A stretch of 64,000 nucleotides of DNA from Microbacterium helvum (GTDB lineage: Bacteria > Actinomycetota > Actinomycetes > Actinomycetales > Microbacteriaceae). A program made the position numbers and the translations under genes. This document shows positions 31,281-39,562 of this stretch, one piece after another (the first letter of the stretch is position 1; the number at the start of each line of letters is the position of its first letter). A model generated the notes under the pieces. It saw nothing but the letters and a program-made list of their open reading frames with translations, was not told the origin of the DNA and searched no databases. The stretch covers positions 167,690 through 231,689 of the forward strand of contig NZ_JACXZS010000006.1 in NCBI RefSeq assembly GCF_014779795.1, written 5' to 3'.

Positions 31281-33928
31281 CTCCCCCGCAGACGGACCGC
31301 AACCAGCACTTCTTCACCGGTCGGTGTGATCTTCCACACTTCGGCGTTATCACCGATCTTCGCCGGAGAAGCGAGATGGTACTCAGGGATGAGTTCCTTG
31401 TCTCCTGTCCCCACGAACCCGTTGCCATGGTACGGATTGTCCGACCCGAGCGAGCCCATCCCGTGAGGATGGTAGTACGGTTCGCCGTTCGCGTCGAACA
31501 GGTACCCGGCATCGGCGCCGGCATCGGCCGCGGGGACGTGGAGGTCCATCGTGCCGTCGTTCGCGAACCGGATCGCGTACAGCTCGCCGACGTCCCCGTG
31601 CGCGTCGAGGAACTCAGGGGTCGACCGGTTCGGCCCGTAGTCCAACCCGAACCCGTGATAGTAGTCGTCCGATGTGATCAGCTTCTGACTGTCAGCGCCA
31701 CGGCCGACGAAGCCCTGCACCGTGTCCCAGCGCTGCTGCAGGTACCGCTGCCAGGTGTCTGCGCTCACCACCTTCTGCATGATCTCGCCCTGCTGCGGCA
31801 TCGGAATGCTCTCGCGGATGTCGAGGAGGACCTGCGTCTCGTGCATGTCCAGCGGGGCGCCCGTCTCGTGCCTACGGATCATCCCGTGCACGTCCGACAC
31901 CGTCAGGCCGTGTTCGGCAGCGACCTGCGTGATGATCGGCTCGGAATCCGCAACCTGCGCGAGGTGATACCGCGAGGTCCACGGCGAGTAGGACGAGCCA
32001 TCCGGCAGGGTGACCGAAGCCGGAGGCTGCGCCCCGGAACCTGCGGCAGCGGAGCCGGCCGAGCCGGTCCCGCCCGTATCACCAGAACCCGTGCCCGCAC
32101 CGTCGCCCGCGCCGGCGTCACGGCTTGTGCCGCTCCCCCCGGCCGTGTCTGCGTCACCACCTGCGTAAGCACCGCCGCCGGTGCCGGCGTCTCCGCCGCC
32201 GTGGCCCGCACCGCCCGAGCCCGTCGTGGTCCCCGTTTCCGGCTCGCGCACGACCGTGGACTCGCCCGTCCCGGCCGTGTCGGTGCGGACCGGGCTGTCG
32301 TGGACGATCGAGTCCACCACACCCGGCGTCGCGGTCTCTGCACGACCCCCGCCGGCGAGCACCAGCTCCGGCTCTCGCACCGGCGCCGGAACGTCGGCCG
32401 AACCGCCGGGCACGTCGAACGTGCCGCCGGGAACCTCGATCTCACCACCCGGGAACGAGAACACCCCCGACCCGTCCGCGTTCACCCGCGTGGTGACGTC
32501 GTTCAGGTCCACGCCCCACTCGTCGAGCTTGTTCAGAGCGGATGCCGCATCCGTCGCCGCGTGCGTCTCGATGCGCGGCGTCTCGAACCGCGACAGATCG
32601 TCCAACCGGCCCAGCAGGTTGTCGATGCTGCTCAGTCCCAAGCGGCCCGCACCGGCCACACCGCGGAACGCCAGCGACGCCGGATCGACCAGGTCCACCA
32701 CCGTCGCGGCCTTCGACGCCACTCGGGCCGCCAGCGACGCACCCTTGACGCCCGACACCGCCGCACCTGCGGGGATGAAGATCGTGCCGATGTTGAACAG
32801 CGCCGACCCCGCCGCCGTACCCGGATCGTCCTGCCACTGATCCCAGGCGATGAGCGACTTGCCCGTGTTCAGCAGCGCCTCTTCGGCGGAATCGACGAAG
32901 TCGCCGACCGGACCGGTGATGAACCCTTCACCCCCGGTCACCCCCTCGACGATGTTGTCGGCGATCGTCACGGGCCCGAGAGTGGCAAGACCTGCCACCA
33001 GCATCCCCAGACCGCCCCAGGCGGCCCCGTACGCATCGCCCTGGAACCATTCGCCCGTGGTCTGGTCATAGCCCAGGACCAGCGTGCCCAGACCCTGGAT
33101 CGTCCCCCAGACACCGCCGACGGCGATGCCCTCCCACAGGAAGTCCTTGAACACGAAGTTCACGGCGGCCTCGCCGCAGCCCTCCGTGCGCTCCACCTCG
33201 GCACCCCAGGGCATGTCGGTGCCGTCGGGGATCTCGTCGACGCCGTACCCGAGGGCATCCGTCTCGGACTCATACCCGGAGTGCAGCGGCGCCATGCACG
33301 CGATCGCCCGGATCTTGTTCGCGCAGGTGCGCTCCGCCTCCCACAGCAGCACCTGCTGCGCGTTCACCTGCGAGATCAGATCGTTGTTGCGATCGACAGC
33401 ATCCTGATCCTCATGCCACTCCCGATGCACCGTCCGGTACTTGTCCGGCTCGGAGTCCGACGCACCGGACGAGGATCCGTAGCCGTAGGAGCTGTAGCCG
33501 TAAGAACCGTAGCCGCCGTAGCCGTAGCCATAGCCGTACATCGACACCCACGCGGGATTGAGCTCCTCGACATAGACGCCGTTCGCGACCGTCGTGTCGA
33601 CGAACGTCTGCGCCTCGACGCGCAGCGCGTCCAGGCGCTGCTTGATCGGCCGCACGTCCTCGGCGAAGGCGGACAGAGCGGATGCCACCACGCCGAGGTT
33701 CTCGCCGGTCGACGACGCCGCCTCGCTCACCGGCTGCATCAGCCCCAGCAGCGTCCCCGACTCCGGTGCGGAGTACACGCCGGCCATCCCCTGCCAGCGC
33801 GACTGCACCTGCAGCCCGTTGTCGGCGACCGACCCGCCGATCGACGAGATCGACTTCGCCTGCCGCTCGATCTCGTCCGGATCGATCCCCTTGCCGGGAA
33901 TGGCACCCGGATCAATCGCCGAAGTCAT
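31265..33928 (-). CDS. Polymorphic toxin, type VII secretion substrate
   Basis: An 887-residue protein. Residues 1-115 are a helical WXG/LXG-like delivery region (RQAKSISSIGGSVADNGLQV, SRWQGMAGVY). Residues 130-152 are a Tyr/Gly-rich run (YGYGYGGYGSYGYSS). About 245-370 is hydrophobic and glycine-rich. About 520-640 is a Gly/Ala/Thr linker. Residues 717-887 form the variable tip, with GFVGRGAD, LYAIRF, NPYHGNGF, IPEYHL and AEVWKI. The tip belongs to no family I can name with confidence; an ADP-ribosyltransferase-like or NAD-acting role is only a guess. There is no Sec signal. Four genes run WXG100, ESAT-6-like, DUF6507-like, toxin; the ATG at 33928 overlaps the previous stop. Confidence 0.8.
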   Translation of the reverse strand: MTSAIDPGAIPGKGIDPDEIERQAKSISSIGGSVADNGLQVQSRWQGMAGVYSAPESGTLLGLMQPVSEAASSTGENLGVVASALSAFAEDVRPIKQRLDALRVEAQTFVDTTVANGVYVEELNPAWVSMYGYGYGYGGYGSYGYSSYGYGSSSGASDSEPDKYRTVHREWHEDQDAVDRNNDLISQVNAQQVLLWEAERTCANKIRAIACMAPLHSGYESETDALGYGVDEIPDGTDMPWGAEVERTEGCGEAAVNFVFKDFLWEGIAVGGVWGTIQGLGTLVLGYDQTTGEWFQGDAYGAAWGGLGMLVAGLATLGPVTIADNIVEGVTGGEGFITGPVGDFVDSAEEALLNTGKSLIAWDQWQDDPGTAAGSALFNIGTIFIPAGAAVSGVKGASLAARVASKAATVVDLVDPASLAFRGVAGAGRLGLSSIDNLLGRLDDLSRFETPRIETHAATDAASALNKLDEWGVDLNDVTTRVNADGSGVFSFPGGEIEVPGGTFDVPGGSADVPAPVREPELVLAGGGRAETATPGVVDSIVHDSPVRTDTAGTGESTVVREPETGTTTGSGGAGHGGGDAGTGGGAYAGGDADTAGGSGTSRDAGAGDGAGTGSGDTGGTGSAGSAAAGSGAQPPASVTLPDGSSYSPWTSRYHLAQVADSEPIITQVAAEHGLTVSDVHGMIRRHETGAPLDMHETQVLLDIRESIPMPQQGEIMQKVVSADTWQRYLQQRWDTVQGFVGRGADSQKLITSDDYYHGFGLDYGPNRSTPEFLDAHGDVGELYAIRFANDGTMDLHVPAADAGADAGYLFDANGEPYYHPHGMGSLGSDNPYHGNGFVGTGDKELIPEYHLASPAKIGDNAEVWKITPTGEEVLVAVRLRGRWVGL

Positions 33929-34275
33929 CAGTACCCGCCCTCGACGCCCGGCATCGACGGATACACCGCGGCGATGTTCGCCTGCTGCTGCGTCGCGGCC
34001 ATTTCGAGATCCCCCTGGATATACGCCTCGGTCGCCGACAGCACACCGCCGACGGCGGATTGGATGCGCGTGCTCATCGACTGGATGCGCGGCCCCTCGA
34101 GCACTTCGAAGTAGCCCGAGACCGCCTCAGAGATGGCGGGCGACTGCGTCGCGTTCACCGCGGCAGAGATCACACCCGACAGGCTGTTCAACGACGCGCC
34201 CAGCGCCTCGGAGTACGGGCTCACGTCCGTGAGCACGCGCGCGACCCCCGTGGGGTCGATGCTCCACGACGTCAT
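33928..34275 (-). CDS. Small ESX-associated protein, DUF6507-like
   Basis: A 115-residue helical protein starting SWSIDPTGVARVLTDVSPYSE, which resembles DUF6507 proteins coded next to type VII toxins. No signal peptide, no cysteine. It probably acts as a secretion partner or chaperone for the toxin directly behind it. Family name moderately certain. Confidence 0.7.
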   Translation of the reverse strand: MTSWSIDPTGVARVLTDVSPYSEALGASLNSLSGVISAAVNATQSPAISEAVSGYFEVLEGPRIQSMSTRIQSAVGGVLSATEAYIQGDLEMAATQQQANIAAVYPSMPGVEGGY

Positions 34276-34280
34276 CGGCG

Positions 34281-34592
34281 TCAGCCGACGGCGTCGACCG
34301 CGGACTTCGCCTTGCGCAGCGTGGCGTGCGCGGTCTCGTCGTTGGCGGCCAGCGACGAGCGCAGCGTCGTGATGATCGTGCGCACCTCGCCCGCGGCGTT
34401 CTTCCAGCGGGTCTCTTTGGCCCGGTACTCCTCCGACACGCCGTCGGCGGCGTAGTCGGACATCGCCTGGTTCACGTCGCGGTCGTGCTGGTCGATGAGC
34501 GCTTCGAGCTGCGCGGCCACCTGGTTGAAGTTGTCCTGCGCGGACTGCGAGGCCGCGACGTCGTAATCGCGACGGTCACTCTGGTTCGCCAT
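34281..34592 (-). CDS. ESAT-6-like protein
   Basis: A 103-residue two-helix protein of the WXG100/ESAT-6 size class. The turn motif is degenerate: TRWKNAAGEV lies late (near residue 66) where WxG would be expected. The central YAADGVSEEYRAKE is typical of the pore-forming ESAT-6-like group. Start ATG at 34592; the upstream frame is a shadow. Likely secreted as a dimer with a neighbour. Confidence 0.75.
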   Translation of the reverse strand: MANQSDRRDYDVAASQSAQDNFNQVAAQLEALIDQHDRDVNQAMSDYAADGVSEEYRAKETRWKNAAGEVRTIITTLRSSLAANDETAHATLRKAKSAVDAVG

Positions 34593-34608
34593 GGTCGGTC
34601 TTCCTCTC

Positions 34609-34947
34609 TCAGGCCTGACGTCCGCCGAAACGGGCGGCGTCGAACGCCGATCCCGACTCCAGCGACGTGGTCGAATCGGACATCTCGCTCTCACCCTCGA
34701 GGAACGCACGGTTCATCCCCGTGATGCCGCCGAGCACGGCCGCGAGCGAAGCGTTGAGCTCGGCCGAGATCTCGTCGGTGCGACCCTTGAACCGGTCGAA
34801 CTGCGCGCGCGCGGCGCCCTGGAAGCGCCCCTCGAGCGGTTCGGCCGCCTCGAACAGTCGTCGGACGAGAACGGACATGTCTTCGTTCGAACCCGACGTC
34901 GACTTGGTCAGCACGCCCAGCGTGTCTGCACCCATCGCAAACTTCAT
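34609..34947 (-). CDS. WXG100-family protein
   Basis: A 112-residue helical protein, KFAMGADTLGVLTKSTSG... then EGRFQGAARAQFDRFKGR, a helix-turn-helix of WXG100 type in which the Trp of WxG is replaced (RFQG). Good ribosome site GGAGGTG before the ATG at 34947. First gene of the substrate operon, divergent from the FHA gene across 270 bases. Confidence 0.75.
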   Translation of the reverse strand: MKFAMGADTLGVLTKSTSGSNEDMSVLVRRLFEAAEPLEGRFQGAARAQFDRFKGRTDEISAELNASLAAVLGGITGMNRAFLEGESEMSDSTTSLESGSAFDAARFGGRQA

Positions 34948-35136
34948 ACGGCACCTCCGGAATGAACAGGACTGTCGACTACAACACCCGAAAAGGCGGG
35001 CCGACGCAATGGGGACAATGACCCATCCTCGCGACGGCCGACCGTGTCGGTCGAGCCGTGACCACGCTATCCGCCGAACGCGGAAACACCACATCGGGAG
35101 GTGATTCCGGAGCGGGTTCCCAGCCTGTCGCGCGAG

Positions 35137-35160
35137 CGTGTCCCCCGAAAGGGGGACACG
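35137..35160. promoter_or_regulatory. Perfect palindrome in the ESX divergent promoter region
   Basis: CGTGTCCCCC (35137-35146) and GGGGGACACG (35151-35160) flank GAAA. The inner 20 bases (35139-35158) occur again, identical, at 57652-57671. It lies 58 bases before the FHA gene start and 190 before the WXG100 gene. Nothing else is seen in the 270-base gap. It may be an operator or an RNA hairpin. Confidence 0.6.
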
Positions 35161-35217
35161 GAGCCGGCGATCGCACCCGGATACACTTGCCATGCCCGAC
35201 ACGGTTCCGGAGACGAC

Positions 35218-36000
35218 ATGACATCGCACGCGCAAGCCGGGCGGACGGTGACGGTCGACGTCCTCGTCCTCACCGCTTCGGCTCGTCCGGGCCAGCACGT
35301 CGCCGCGCTGGCCATCGACGCCGCCATCGTCCTGATCCCGGGGCTCGCGGCCGTCGTCGCCTTCGTCGCGGGCGCGACGGCGTTCGGCTGGATGCTGGCG
35401 GCCGGCGCCGCAGTGGCCGCCATCGCGCTCACGGTCGCGCTGGCGCGCACCGGACGCACCCCGGGACGCCTCGCCGCGGGGACCCGCACGGTCGCGCTGG
35501 AGTCCGCCGCGCCGGCGGGACGCCGCCTGCTCGCCGATGCCCTGACCGGACGCCTTCGCACCTTCGACCTCGTACGCGGCCGCGATCCGATCTCGGCCGC
35601 GCTCGCTCCCTATTCGTTCCCGCCGGAGGCGCTCGCGCCGGCCAAGACGACCGTGCCGCATTACGGCTTCACAAGGCCCGCCGTCGTGGAGCTCGACACG
35701 GGCGAACGGCTTCAGCTTGCGGCATCCCTCATCCTCGGACGCGACCCCGTCGCGCCCGCCGACGCGCCCGCCGCCGTGCATCGCTGGTCGGACCTCTCGC
35801 GCACTCTGTCGAAGTCGCACGCCCGCCTGGAGTGGGATGGACAGCAGGCATGGGTGGTCGACCTCGGCTCGACGAACGGCACCGCCGTCGTGCGCGCCGG
35901 TGCGGAGCACCCGCTGATCCCGTTCCAGCGCACCCCGCTCCCCGACGGCACGCGCCTGCGCCTCGGCGACCGCCACCTGACCGTGAGGACGACGTCGTGA
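35218..36000 (+). CDS. RDD and FHA-domain membrane protein of the ESX locus
   Basis: A 260-residue protein. Residues 20-110 are an RDD-like membrane part (LAIDAAIVLIPGLAAVVAFVAG, GWMLAAGAAVAAIALTVAL, RTPGRLAAGTRTV). Residues 175-258 are an FHA phosphothreonine-binding domain with LILGRDP, LSKSHARL and VDLGSTNGT. Likely links the secretion machine to Ser/Thr kinase signalling. The ATG at 35218 has GGAGA upstream; longer frames run into the palindrome. Starts the machine operon. Confidence 0.85.
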   Translation: MTSHAQAGRTVTVDVLVLTASARPGQHVAALAIDAAIVLIPGLAAVVAFVAGATAFGWMLAAGAAVAAIALTVALARTGRTPGRLAAGTRTVALESAAPAGRRLLADALTGRLRTFDLVRGRDPISAALAPYSFPPEALAPAKTTVPHYGFTRPAVVELDTGERLQLAASLILGRDPVAPADAPAAVHRWSDLSRTLSKSHARLEWDGQQAWVVDLGSTNGTAVVRAGAEHPLIPFQRTPLPDGTRLRLGDRHLTVRTTS

Positions 36001-37133
36001 CCGGCGACGCCAGCGCACCCCGCACCGCGGACCACCCGCTCATCGACGGCGCGGGCCCGGGTTGGGTCGCCACCGAGACCCGCGCGCCCGTCGTGGCGCT
36101 GACGACAGGGATGGCGGATCTGCTGCACCGCACCGCGACCGCCGGCATCCGCACGGTCGTGGTCACCGGCCCGCACAGCCGGATGACGCAGCCGATGTGG
36201 CACGCGCTGCAGGCCGTCCGCGGCGGGTGGGTCGTCCGCACCGACGACGGCTTCTACGACGCAGCCGGCGGAGCACGTCTCGCCGGCGCTGCCGACGCAC
36301 TGCAGGCGCCCCGGATCGGCGACGACGGCCCGCACCCGGCGTTCCTGCGACGGCCGCTCACGACCCGGCTGCAGCTCGTCGTCACCGCGTCGTCGCGTCA
36401 TCGGGTGTCGCGCCCGGTGCTGCTCGGAGGATCGGCCGAGGCGGTCGCGCTCGCGATGACCGACGCCCCGCCGGCGGCCTGGGGTGCGACCGAGCCCCTC
36501 ACCGCGGGGTGGGATCGCGCCGACCTCACGGCACGGTCGCAGCGCCGGATGCCCGCCGACAGCATGTGGAGCTTCGTCGGCGCACGCGTCGGCGCCTCCG
36601 CTCCGGCCTCGCTGATCGGCACCATCGACGTGGCGCGCACCAGCGAGGGCCTCGAAGAGACCACGCGGATGTGGGCCGACGTCGGGGGCCCGGCGAGCGG
36701 ATCCAGCGCCGGCATCGCGACCCGGGCGCGCGGCATCCTGTCGTCGATCGCGGGGAGCGGGATGCCGCTGCTCGCACTCGCGATGGCGCACATCGGCACC
36801 CCCGACCTGACCCGTGGCCCGCTGATGCCGGTGCCGCCCGAGCCGCTCGCTCTGCTCGTCGGCCCGCCGGCCGTGCGGGCGAGCGGGATGGCTCCCGCCG
36901 CATGGGCGGACGAGTTCGGCGCCGCGCTCGTGGGCAGCCCTCGGCTCCCCAGCGCGCTGGTGGCCCTCGGATCGCCGGCCGGCGGCGGATGGGAGCGCCT
37001 GCAGACCCTGATCACCCGGCTCGGCGTCGACCGGATGCGCGAGCTGCTCGCGCTGTCGCGGCCCGTCGGCGCGCAGCTGCGGCGGGATCCGGCGGCAGGC
37101 GGCCACCTCGACGAAGGAGGATCGAATGGCTGA
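35997..37133 (+). CDS. ESX-associated protein, DUF6177-like
   Basis: A 378-residue protein starting at a GTG that overlaps the FHA gene stop. Features seen: GMADLLHRTATAGIRTVVVTGPHSRMTQPMW near residue 35 and two Pro/Val-rich stretches. It resembles DUF6177 proteins found in actinobacterial type VII loci. No membrane span. Function unknown. Confidence 0.7.
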   Translation: MTGDASAPRTADHPLIDGAGPGWVATETRAPVVALTTGMADLLHRTATAGIRTVVVTGPHSRMTQPMWHALQAVRGGWVVRTDDGFYDAAGGARLAGAADALQAPRIGDDGPHPAFLRRPLTTRLQLVVTASSRHRVSRPVLLGGSAEAVALAMTDAPPAAWGATEPLTAGWDRADLTARSQRRMPADSMWSFVGARVGASAPASLIGTIDVARTSEGLEETTRMWADVGGPASGSSAGIATRARGILSSIAGSGMPLLALAMAHIGTPDLTRGPLMPVPPEPLALLVGPPAVRASGMAPAAWADEFGAALVGSPRLPSALVALGSPAGGGWERLQTLITRLGVDRMRELLALSRPVGAQLRRDPAAGGHLDEGGSNG

Positions 37134-37392
37134 AGAGCAGGATCGCGTCCTCGTCGAAGGCGCTCGGATCCAGCGCATGCGGCTGGCCGCAGCGCTGCTG
37201 TTCGGACGCATCGATGAACGCAGGACCGTCAACGACAACATGCGCCGGCTGATGGGGTCGCTCATCGTCGCCGCGATCGTCTGCGCCGGCTGCGTCGGGG
37301 TGTCGTACGTCTCGAAGGTGCTCGCCGACCAGGCAGCGCAGTCATCGTCCGTCGGATCCGCGCCCGCGACGGGCCGGCAGGAGGCATCGTGA
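37126..37392 (+). CDS. EccB-like membrane stub
   Basis: 88 residues with one membrane span (LMGSLIVAAIVCAGCVGVSYVSKVL) after a basic N-terminus GARIQRMRLAAALLFGRIDERRTVND. This layout matches the N-terminal anchor of EccB (helix, short loop, membrane span) but the large extracytoplasmic repeat domain of EccB is absent. It has a strong ribosome site GAAGGAGG and overlaps the previous gene by 8 bases and eccD by 4 bases. EccB kinship is inference from topology and position. Confidence 0.65.
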   Translation: MAEEQDRVLVEGARIQRMRLAAALLFGRIDERRTVNDNMRRLMGSLIVAAIVCAGCVGVSYVSKVLADQAAQSSSVGSAPATGRQEAS

Positions 37393-38762
37393 CCGACTTC
37401 ACCCGCCTGAGCGTGACGGGCACGTCGCGTCGCACCGACATCGTGGTCCCCAGCGACGAACCCGTCGGCACGATCCTGCCCAGCCTGCTGCGGCTGCTGG
37501 GCGAGCCCACCGGCACGGTCGACCGCCCCCTCGCGCTGGTCCACGCCGACGGCGAGCCGGTCGACCTGGCGAGGTCGGCACGCGGCTCGGACCTGCTCGA
37601 CGGCACGTCCCTGCGGCTGGTGCGCCTGGACGCGGCGCCGCCGCCGCCGGTCGTGATCGACGTGACGGACGCGGCCGCAGAAGCCTACGCCGCGCGCGCC
37701 GACCGCTGGTCCGCGGACGCCCGACTGGCGACCGGTGCCGTCGGTCTCGGCCTCGCGACCGCGCTCGGCGGGCTGCTGCTGCCGCGCACCGCACCCGGCG
37801 GGGCGCTCTGGTGGCTGGTCGGCGCGCTCGTGCTGCTGCTGGCGCTCGCCGTCCCGATCGGCCGGCGGTCCGCACGGCCGCTCTCGCGCGCCGGCACCGC
37901 CCCCGAGGCCGTCGGAGTCCCGCGGCGCCTCGCACTGTGCGCCACAGCCGCCGCGGCGGGGCTGGTCGTTCCGATCGGCGTCGACGCGGCCGCGCTGGCC
38001 GCCGAGCCGCTGCCTGGCACTGCCGTCCTGCTCGGGGTGAGCGCCGCCGCGCTCGGGGCGGCACTCGTCGTCCTCGCGGCCGGCTGGGCGCTGCGCCGAG
38101 CGGGGGCCGTCGCCGGCGGCGTCATCGGCGTCGTCCTGTGGGGGCTGCTGCTCGTGCTGCTGTGGACGGGCGTCGGCTCCGTCGCGGCGGCCGCGATCGC
38201 CGGCACCGTCGCCGCGTTCGCGACCGGACTGCTGCCCTGGGCGGCGCTGTCGTCGGCGCAGCTCACCGTGCTCGACCAGCGGGTGTCGGACGGTGACCGC
38301 GTGGACCGCGCGACCGCGGCCGGTTCGATCGACGAGGCATACCGTGCTCTCACCTGGAGCGTCGCCGCGGTCGCGACCCTGCTCGCCGCCGCCGGGATCG
38401 TGCTCGTGGCGACCCGGCAGCCCTGGCCGTCGCTGCTGGCCCTCGCCTTCGCGCTGACGGCGGCGCTGCGCACCCGGTCGTTCCCGCTGCGCGTCCAGGT
38501 CCGCCTGCTGTGGGCGGCGGTGGCGGCGCCTGCCGCGGTCGCGATGGTCGTCTGGTTCGCCGGTCAGGCGACCGGCGTCTGGATCTGCGCGGGAGCGGCC
38601 GTCCTGCTCGGCGTCGCCGCACTCGTCGACCCGCGCCCGGCGGCACGCGCGCGGCTGCGCGGCATCGGCAACGTCCTGGAGACGCTCGCCGCGGTCTCGC
38701 TGCTGCCGCTGCTGCTCGGCGCGCTGGGCGTCTATGACGAGCTGCTCGGGATGTTCTCGTGA
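37389..38762 (+). CDS. eccD: Type VII secretion membrane channel protein EccD
   Basis: 457 residues. Residues 1-80 are a YukD/ubiquitin-like domain (RLSVTGTSRRTDIVVPSDEPVG, DGEPVDLARS). From about residue 110 there are 11 predicted membrane helices, the EccD count. It forms the membrane pore region of the ESX complex. The GTG at 37389 overlaps the previous stop. Length is typical. Confidence 0.88.
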   Translation: MTDFTRLSVTGTSRRTDIVVPSDEPVGTILPSLLRLLGEPTGTVDRPLALVHADGEPVDLARSARGSDLLDGTSLRLVRLDAAPPPPVVIDVTDAAAEAYAARADRWSADARLATGAVGLGLATALGGLLLPRTAPGGALWWLVGALVLLLALAVPIGRRSARPLSRAGTAPEAVGVPRRLALCATAAAAGLVVPIGVDAAALAAEPLPGTAVLLGVSAAALGAALVVLAAGWALRRAGAVAGGVIGVVLWGLLLVLLWTGVGSVAAAAIAGTVAAFATGLLPWAALSSAQLTVLDQRVSDGDRVDRATAAGSIDEAYRALTWSVAAVATLLAAAGIVLVATRQPWPSLLALAFALTAALRTRSFPLRVQVRLLWAAVAAPAAVAMVVWFAGQATGVWICAGAAVLLGVAALVDPRPAARARLRGIGNVLETLAAVSLLPLLLGALGVYDELLGMFS

Positions 38763-39562
38763 CCGTCATCGATCTGGCCGGCGTGCCCCGTGCGCTGTTC
38801 GGCGCGGGCGCGGGACTGCGGGAGCGATATGCGGGATGGGATGCCGCGATCCGCGCGCGTCCGGCCACCGGGCGCCGGATCGGGTTCGCGCATGTCGCGC
38901 ACGGCGTTGGCGCGACGGCCCTCGCCGTGGCGACAGCGCGCGTGCTCGCGGCCCGGCGCGCCCTTCCGGTGCTCGCGGTCGACGTCTCGTCCGGAGGCAC
39001 GGGCCTCGGAGCACGACTCGGCGTGCCGGCGACGGCCGCGAACGCGACCCGCGCAGGGGCCCGCACGAGCGCCGAGGCGATGACCGGCCTCGCCACGGCG
39101 GCGGGCGGGCTGCGCGTCCTGCGTCCGGCGCCCGGCGACGGCATCGCCTCGTGGCTGAGCGACGCGGCACCGATCACGCGGTTCTTCGACGTCACCGTCA
39201 CCGACCTCGGCGTGCGGCATCCCGCCGCCGACCTCGCCCCCGCCGCCGCACTGTGCGACGCCGTGTGCCTGGTCTCGCTCGCCGATCGCGGCGCCGCCGA
39301 GCAGTCGGTGTCTCTGGCCGCGGCGATCCGGGCGCTCCCCGAAGCTCCGGACGTGGTGCTCGCGCTCGTCGATCTCACCCGCCAGGGGCCGGCGGCCGCC
39401 GACGCCGTCAGCGGGCACGCCGGCGTGCCCGTGGTGCGCGTCCCGTTCGAGCGGCGCTGGGAGACGCAGTCGGGCGGGGCGCTGTCACTGGCCGCGCGCA
39501 CCGCACTGCTCCAGCTGACTGCCGTCCTCGTCGACCCGTCCGCGGACGGAGTGCTGCCGTGA
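38759..39562 (+). CDS. MinD/ParA-like protein with degenerate P-loop
   Basis: A 267-residue cytosolic protein in the place where ESX loci code for EspI/MinD-like ATPases. The strand-loop-helix IGFAHVAHGVGATALAVATA (residues 41-60) occupies the P-loop position but lacks the KGGxGKT lysines. VLAVDVSSGGTGLG fits switch I and VTDLG switch II. It probably binds partners without hydrolysing ATP. Between eccD and eccC with four-base overlaps. Confidence 0.72.
   Translation: MTVIDLAGVPRALFGAGAGLRERYAGWDAAIRARPATGRRIGFAHVAHGVGATALAVATARVLAARRALPVLAVDVSSGGTGLGARLGVPATAANATRAGARTSAEAMTGLATAAGGLRVLRPAPGDGIASWLSDAAPITRFFDVTVTDLGVRHPAADLAPAAALCDAVCLVSLADRGAAEQSVSLAAAIRALPEAPDVVLALVDLTRQGPAAADAVSGHAGVPVVRVPFERRWETQSGGALSLAARTALLQLTAVLVDPSADGVLP

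Noticed and set aside
31265..33928. Calling the toxin tip a TNT-type NAD glycohydrolase
   Set aside because: The motifs I would expect of TNT are not visible; the tip is left unassigned.
34979..35224. An 81-residue frame opposite the ESX promoter region
   Set aside because: It covers the palindrome and the divergent promoters, lacks a ribosome site and shows no protein-like pattern.
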